A stretch of 64,000 nucleotides of DNA from Nostoc sp. PCC 7107 (lineage in GTDB: Bacteria; Cyanobacteriota; Cyanobacteriia; Cyanobacteriales; Nostocaceae): NCBI RefSeq assembly GCF_000316625.1, contig NC_019676.1:1103001-1167000 (forward strand). Direction: 5' to 3'. The notes beneath the pieces are model-generated. The model worked only from the letters and a program-made list of their open reading frames with translations. It had not been told where the DNA came from and searched no databases. This document shows, in pieces, positions 59,358-64,000 of this stretch; position 1 is the first letter of the stretch, and each line of letters opens with the position of its first letter. A program made the position numbers and the translations under genes.

Positions 59358-59720
59358 CTAGCCTATTTGGACTTGGGCTGTATCAACTGCTGTAGCACCA
59401 TTGACAGAGCTGGCGACAGAAACCATCTTGTTGAGAATATCCTGGCTAGGAACTTTACCTTTGAGAACTACAGTTCCACCAGTCTGAGCAACCCAAAGTG
59501 TCTCTATGTCATCAAGCTGCTGATCTTGATCAAATGCTAATGCCACCCGCTTGGCCAATCCACTTTGGTCATATTCGCCATTCAATCCGATCCGTTCTGG
59601 TGGCATAGATTGAGTTGCTGTAGGCGCAGCAGTAGCAGCTTGCGGTACTGGTTGCGGAGCCGGATTGACTTGTGCATTTTGTGGTTTTTCCAAACCGAAT
59701 AATCTTTTTAACCAACTCAT
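59358..59720 (-). CDS. BON-domain protein
   Basis: The 120-residue protein has a short basic N-terminus (MSWLKRLFGLEKPQ), a Pro/Ala/Gln-rich linker and a C-terminal BON domain (residues about 55-118: LAKRVALAFDQDQQLDDIETLWVAQTGGTVVLKGKVPSQDILNKMVSVASSV). BON domains bind phospholipids or partner proteins and occur in LysM/BON stress proteins. No signal peptide is evident. I chose the ATG at 59720, preceded by AGGAGAG; the frame extends 11 residues further upstream. Confidence 0.85.
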   Translation of the reverse strand: MSWLKRLFGLEKPQNAQVNPAPQPVPQAATAAPTATQSMPPERIGLNGEYDQSGLAKRVALAFDQDQQLDDIETLWVAQTGGTVVLKGKVPSQDILNKMVSVASSVNGATAVDTAQVQIG

Positions 59721-59995
59721 AAATGCTGCTCTCCTATGAATATTCCATAACATGTTGAAGATAATGGTTCTTCGTCACCATTTTCATCTGTCAAGGTAAA
59801 TATCTGCACTTCAGAAAGTTTCTACTTTCAGTATGATTTGTCGAGAACTTCTGTCTGGAAAGTGTAATGAGTGCATATATAAGTTTAAAATAGAAAATCA
59901 CACTTATCAAAAAATTTAGTTTAACAGTACGTGTAAGGTAGCCCTTAACTAGTGTTTGCGTTAGTAATATGCTACCTGAGCCTGTGTTGGCAAAG

Positions 59996-60514
59996 ATGAA
60001 ACATACTCTTTCTGTTCTAGTAGAAGACGAAGCGGGTGTTCTTTCCCGCATTTCTAGTTTGTTTGCCCGCCGTGGCTATAACATAGAAAGCCTTGCTGTT
60101 GGCCAAGCGGAGCAAGGAGGAGTGTCCCGCATTACGATGGTTGTGGCTGGTGATGATCGCATAATCGAGCAAATCACCAAACAACTATACAAGCTGGTTA
60201 ATGTGCTTAAAGTTCAGGATATTACAGAAACTCCCTGTGTAGAGCGAGAATTAATGCTTTTGAAAGTGAATGCCAATAGCACTCATCGTTCAGAAGTTAT
60301 TGAACTGGCTCAGATTTTCCGAGCGCGGGTTGTCGATGTAGCAGAAGATTTTCTTACCTTGGAAGTGGTGGGAGACCCAGGAAAAATGGTAGCGATTGTG
60401 CAGGTGCTACAAAAATTTGGTCTTAGGGAAATAGCCCGGACTGGTAAAATAGCCCTAACTCGTGAGTCTGGTGTGAATACTGAGTTGCTCAAATCTTTGG
60501 AAGCAAAGGTCTAG
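59996..60514 (+). CDS. ilvH: Acetolactate synthase small (regulatory) subunit
   Basis: Regulatory subunit conferring valine feedback on acetolactate synthase in branched-chain amino-acid synthesis. The 172-residue protein has an N-terminal ACT domain ([46 protein letters not shown]) and the usual C-terminal domain ([45 protein letters not shown], with small variations). The ATG at 59996 begins the conserved N-terminus; the frame runs nine residues further upstream without support. A terminator follows at 60587. Confidence 0.95.
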   Translation: MKHTLSVLVEDEAGVLSRISSLFARRGYNIESLAVGQAEQGGVSRITMVVAGDDRIIEQITKQLYKLVNVLKVQDITETPCVERELMLLKVNANSTHRSEVIELAQIFRARVVDVAEDFLTLEVVGDPGKMVAIVQVLQKFGLREIARTGKIALTRESGVNTELLKSLEAKV

Positions 60515-60586
60515 TCAAAGCAATCTCCTGGCTGTATTTTTGATAACTCATACAATGAAGTCATTCTTAAATTGTCGCAGCTATTA

Positions 60587-60611
60587 CCCCGGATACTTCA
60601 CGGGGTTTTTT
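60587..60611 (+). terminator. Rho-independent terminator of ilvH
   Basis: CCCCG pairs with CGGGG around GATACTTCA, followed by six T residues, about 70 bases after the ilvH stop codon. Confidence 0.85.
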
Positions 60612-60971
60612 CATACTTTTTCACTGAATTTTTCGTAAATATAAAAGTGATTATTTTAACATTTTAATCAAAATTTAACAGAGAAACGTATATTTAAAAC
60701 AAGAGTTTAAAGTATTAATACTTAAAAATATTGAAAAAGACTGCATGAAATTCACACAATCAATATAAATTTACGGTAATAATAGATGAAGATTTCACCA
60801 AGCTGAGTTTGTCAGGACTGTGATGACGAATGAATTTAAAGCAGTTAAACTGTTTGCCTAGAGATTAGAGATTAGGTAAAGAGCTGAAGTTGTAAGATAT
60901 CAGCTTTTCACATAAGGTTAGAGTTCAGTAATATACCTAGAAAACCGTAGCAGTTCCCCTACGGTTTTTTT
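60612..60971 (+). ncRNA. Candidate small RNA ending at an orphan terminator
   Basis: A second strong terminator lies at 60941-60971 although no ORF precedes it and ilvH already has its own terminator 330 bases earlier. The interval is AT-rich with no open frame. A short transcript starting somewhere in 60700-60850 would explain the terminator. The promoter and ends are undetermined. Confidence 0.35.
60941..60971 (+). terminator. Orphan rho-independent terminator
   Basis: AAAACCGTAG pairs perfectly with CTACGGTTTT around CAGTTCCC and ends in seven T residues. No gene ends nearby. Confidence 0.88.
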
Positions 60972-61172
60972 ATGCTGCCAAATATACGTAAAAAGACTTA
61001 ATTTTATCCAATTTTAGATGTAACAAAAAAGTTTATTTAGAGACTAAAACCAGCGCAATCTTTCATAAAACTAGATTTAGATTCTTAAATTTTCCAGTGA
61101 TTTTACCGCACCAAAAATCAAGTAAATATGAATACAAAAGAATATATAGTTCGACACATTTAAATAAAGCGT

Positions 61173-61565
61173 ATGTTTTTAAAGAGCTTTAGTAGCGTTG
61201 TAGTAGCAGTGACATTGTTAGTAGGTAATACAGCTATAGCTCAAACTACTAATAACCAACTAGCATTTCATGTACAAGTAGGTGCTGATAATGATGGTAA
61301 TCCGATTATTTTAGATGCAGGCTCAGTAGAAGGAAGTAAGTATACTATCTTGCAAAAACAAGGTAATGGTCTCACAAAAACTACTTTTCGTGCTTCATGT
61401 ACTGAAGGTCGTTTATTTTCTGAAACATCTTCTATCTACAGTGCAGATGGTCAGTTACTTAGTGAAAAACAAACCAAGCAAGAAATTACCCCTCAACCTG
61501 GAACTCCTGAAGCTAATTCGATGGAGATTGTTTGTCAAACAGCCAGCAACGAAGGTAATCAGTAA
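61173..61565 (+). CDS. Secreted hypothetical protein
   Basis: I do not recognise the family. The 130-residue protein has a clear signal peptide (MFLKSFSSVVVAVTLLVGNTAIAQ, cleavage after about residue 23). The mature part is small and beta-rich with two cysteines (RASCTEGRLF and EIVCQTA) that could form a disulfide. There is no lipobox, so it is probably periplasmic or exported. The spacer upstream has no gene, and the next gene starts 145 bases downstream on the same strand. Confidence 0.68.
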   Translation: MFLKSFSSVVVAVTLLVGNTAIAQTTNNQLAFHVQVGADNDGNPIILDAGSVEGSKYTILQKQGNGLTKTTFRASCTEGRLFSETSSIYSADGQLLSEKQTKQEITPQPGTPEANSMEIVCQTASNEGNQ

Positions 61566-61709
61566 GTAAGCGTAAAATATCGACTAGTGAAAATTCTGTT
61601 TTCTGCTTAGTCAGTTAATAACTATACAAGTAAAATATGTAGACATTGTTGGCGAAACTTTTGCGATATTTCATTAGTCTGAGTTCTCAAATCCTGTAAA
61701 AAAATATCA

Positions 61710-63113
61710 ATGTCTTCTTCTAATCAAGGTATTCCTGGATTACCTGATCTGACACATCCAATAGAACTGATCCAGTTTGGCAACCAAATACTCAAAGCTT
61801 CCATTTTATTAGTATTTTTAGTGATAGCTTTGGGTGTAGCGATCGCACTGATGAGTTTCGTCTTGCGTCGCTATCAGGAAGAAAATGTGATTTTTCTTGG
61901 TGAATGGGTTTTACGCTACTCCCAAATTTTACGGGGATTACAGCACCTCACCCTGGTATTAGTTCTGTTGGTAGTCGGATTTTTTCTCTCTTCCACTTTA
62001 GGTAATCGCTATCATCACTGGGAACAAGCAAAGGTTGTACAAGTTGCTCAAACTGTCGCTGGGGATAAGTTAGAGCAGACAGCACCCCAAGTCCGCTATG
62101 TGATTCAAGAGCCATTCACTTATAACAACCAAGTCAACGGCAAAATAATCAAAGTCAACGATACACGGGAAGTTACTCGTTATCTCTCCTTAGCAGGATC
62201 GCAAATTCAGGTAAAACTTGAACAAAACACCGATCTTCAAGGACGTAGTGCCGTTTATCGAATAGACTACAGTGCAGATTATAAAGTTGTCAACCGACTC
62301 AAAAATGTTCAAAGTTTTTTCTTTGAAGCATCACCGCCCGATGGCTACTCACTGCTGTCTAACTACAAAGTCGAACGTTCAGGAACTCGACTCGAACTTC
62401 TGAACCCTGGAGATTATGGCTTTCCCTTTAGTTTGCAACCAGGAGAAACAACTAACTTTCGCATTACCTATCAAGCTCAGGGGGGGCCGCGCTGGGTTTA
62501 CAATGCTGGGGGACAAATCCTGAGTAATTTCCGCCTGACAGCAACCGCTAACTTTACGCCTGTTGAGTTTGCTAGTGGTATTACCCCTAAAGAAATTAAA
62601 GCTGATGGTCGTAGCACTCAGTATACTTGGATATTTAATGACAATGTTTCTGTAAAAAATCCCTTTGGAGTTTTTACCAACACTGCACCTATCCGTAACA
62701 CTGGCATTATGCCTCGATTGTTATTATTAGCACCAGCATTATTTCTCTGGTGGATATTGCTGTTGTATTTGTCAGTTCCAATGAGTTTGCAAAATGTGGC
62801 GATCGCATCTGGTATGTTCTTTGCATGTATTTTGACTTTGACTTACCTGGCTCGCTTCATGAATGCTGAATTAGCCTGGACAATGATTGCCCTCATCTTT
62901 CTCACATTAAGTTGGGGATTAGGTGCAAATCGCAGCGCTTCTATTGCTGTGATTATCTGTTCTATTGCTGGAGCAGTGCTACCAGTGTTTGGATTATTAG
63001 TTCCATTTAGTGGTCTGACTTTAAGTGGAGCCAGTTTACTTTCAGTACTTTGGTTAACAGTCCGTCACTGGTATACCTGGTACAATTTTCCTCCAGAAGA
63101 CCGTGTTAAGTAA
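61710..63113 (+). CDS. Polytopic membrane protein with large external domain
   Basis: Family not recognised. The 467-residue protein has two N-terminal helices (about residues 28-52 and 76-95), then about 240 residues of probable extracytoplasmic, beta-rich domain (about 100-340; SAVYRIDYSADYKVV, GETTNFRITYQAQGG), then five or six C-terminal helices (LLLLAPALFLWWILLLYLS to SLLSVLWLTV). The layout resembles CreD-like inner-membrane proteins, but no diagnostic motif is seen. Function unknown. Confidence 0.72.
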   Translation: MSSSNQGIPGLPDLTHPIELIQFGNQILKASILLVFLVIALGVAIALMSFVLRRYQEENVIFLGEWVLRYSQILRGLQHLTLVLVLLVVGFFLSSTLGNRYHHWEQAKVVQVAQTVAGDKLEQTAPQVRYVIQEPFTYNNQVNGKIIKVNDTREVTRYLSLAGSQIQVKLEQNTDLQGRSAVYRIDYSADYKVVNRLKNVQSFFFEASPPDGYSLLSNYKVERSGTRLELLNPGDYGFPFSLQPGETTNFRITYQAQGGPRWVYNAGGQILSNFRLTATANFTPVEFASGITPKEIKADGRSTQYTWIFNDNVSVKNPFGVFTNTAPIRNTGIMPRLLLLAPALFLWWILLLYLSVPMSLQNVAIASGMFFACILTLTYLARFMNAELAWTMIALIFLTLSWGLGANRSASIAVIICSIAGAVLPVFGLLVPFSGLTLSGASLLSVLWLTVRHWYTWYNFPPEDRVK

Positions 63114-63259
63114 CCACTACCACTTGCTATAACCATTTTTAGCAACGAACTGTATCCTTACATCTAGTCAATAGCATCTGAATTTCTTTCGTAAAATTCA
63201 CTATCAAAGTACTTGACACTAACCCACCAAGGACTGCTATATTAACAGAGGTGAAGCAA

Positions 63260-63331
63260 TGGGGCGTAGCCAAGTGGTAAGGCAGCGGGTTTTGGTCCCG
63301 CCATCCCTAGGTTCGAATCCTAGCGCCCCAG
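63260..63331 (+). tRNA. trnQ: tRNA-Gln (anticodon TTG)
   Basis: A complete cloverleaf: acceptor TGGGGCG pairs with CGCCCCA, D-arm GCC/GGC, anticodon stem GCGGG/CCCGC with loop TTTTGGT (anticodon TTG), T-arm CTAGG/CCTAG with loop TTCGAAT, discriminator G. The CCA end is not encoded. A terminator follows within eight bases. Confidence 0.97.
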
Positions 63332-63338
63332 TATAAAG

Positions 63339-63364
63339 AAAGGCAGATTTTTCTGCCTTTTTTT
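63339..63364 (+). terminator. Rho-independent terminator of tRNA-Gln
   Basis: AAAGGCAGA pairs with TCTGCCTTT around TTTT, ending in seven T residues, directly after the tRNA. Confidence 0.92.
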
Positions 63365-64000
63365 AGTTCATATATAACCTCTCTCCTCATAACATCTCAA
63401 TACAAAAATCTAGTCACAGATACACATATTTGCTGACTAAATTTTTAATATGCTCAATATCAAGCAATATTCAAATTGTGGTGGTCAAACCATAGATTAG
63501 GACTATATTGATAGCTCAAAGCTTTGAAAATGTGTGGTTTATACTCATCACTGATCGATTTTAGGACTAAATCAAACACCCTCTGATACTCTTGTTCGTC
63601 TATGGGTAAATTTTTCTTTGCCTGCGCGGAAGTACTGATTTTGCTATGATTCTAGATTTGTGATGAGTTAATCCACTAGATAAGTCTTTTACCTGACACG
63701 ATATTACACAGAGCTAGGAAGTTAAAAATTTCTTGCAGTTTAATTAAAAATTTCGTATAGCTAAAAAGGAATATTCGGTAGAGCTAACAAAATTAGCCTA
63801 GGCAATGTTACTGTATTTGTATTGCGTTACCCTTTACTAAGCTGTATTTGTAAAACTGTAACCATAATGATAAGTGTATGAACTAAGTTTTTCACAATAC
63901 CTGCGTACTTAAAATTGTCTAACGTATTGGTTAGTTAGTCAATTCAATAAATTGCCAGGGCATAGCAACAGACAAGGTAACTTACAAGCACTCTAAGCAT
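63365..64000. other. AT-rich right-hand end, gene remnant only
   Basis: No intact gene. A minus-strand open stretch (63460-63651) described separately looks like a C-terminal protein fragment. The rest shows neither coding pattern nor recognisable regulatory sites. Confidence 0.45.
63460..63651 (-). pseudogene. Possible C-terminal gene remnant
   Basis: On the minus strand a frame of 63 codons with no ATG is bounded upstream by TAG and ends in TGA. It reads with protein-like composition (IDEQEYQRVFDLVLKSIS, then YKPHIFKALSYQYSPNLW and FDHHNLNIA). A GTG about 25 codons in would be the only start. I do not recognise the family; it is probably the tail of a decayed gene. Confidence 0.35.

Noticed and set aside
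59196-59540. Plus-strand ORF of 114 codons
   Set aside because: Made of GC-rich spacer repeat plus antisense of the BON gene; no coding character.

Overview
This window comes from a filamentous, probably heterocyst-forming cyanobacterium of the Nostoc/Anabaena/Calothrix type. The evidence is seen directly: psaA-psaB, phosphoribulokinase, a petH with an N-terminal phycobilisome-linker domain, ndhB, plant-type ispH, many GCGATCGC (HIP1) octamers, and numerous short tandemly repeated heptamers (STRRs). One STRR-rich stretch sits inside the RNase P RNA gene, a trait known from heterocystous strains.

Layout. 1-5 kb: the 5' part of rnc (running off the left edge), rnpB, a conserved unknown, corA, and a monocistronic groEL under a perfect CIRCE operator. 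5-13.8 kb: a WecA/MraY-type glycan phosphotransferase, fabG, a y-type-like thioredoxin, ndhB, a thioredoxin-NHL protein, glutaminase, and a proline-rich lipoprotein. 14-19 kb: psaA-psaB with a strong terminator. 19-29 kb: ispH, an SGNH hydrolase, two ammonium transporters with GTA-N8-TAC (NtcA-type) sequences upstream, a YnfA-like protein, purE, nagA and prk. 29-41 kb: petH, homoserine dehydrogenase, an SLH protein, a CAAD protein, a DUF2085 protein, the arginine dihydrolase/ornithine cyclodeaminase agrE, a GNAT acetyltransferase broken by one stop codon, and a U32 peptidase-family protein.

41-54 kb is the accessory part. It holds a fused nucleotidyltransferase, an IS5-type insertion sequence abutting a truncated O-antigen ligase, a PEP-CTERM spondin protein, two or three MITE-like elements, and a gene group not known to me as a described system. 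That group is a LysR regulator divergent from an AhpD-like protein, then a heme-oxygenase-like di-iron enzyme, a tautomerase, a cupin and an acyl-CoA/AMP ligase with an altered motif. It is followed by a TetR regulator bracketed by two matching palindromic operators, and an HPP membrane protein. I regard this as the best candidate for an undescribed pathway: an organic acid would be activated by the ligase and processed by the oxygenase, tautomerase and cupin.

54-64 kb returns to housekeeping genes: an MFS-like transporter fused to HEAT repeats, infC, an alpha/beta hydrolase, a BON protein, ilvH, two unknown envelope proteins and tRNA-Gln(UUG). An orphan terminator downstream of ilvH suggests a small RNA. 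Much of the window's nitrogen theme (two Amt proteins, glutaminase, agrE, a possible nitrite-transporting HPP protein) fits a nitrogen-economising phototroph, although these genes are not one operon.
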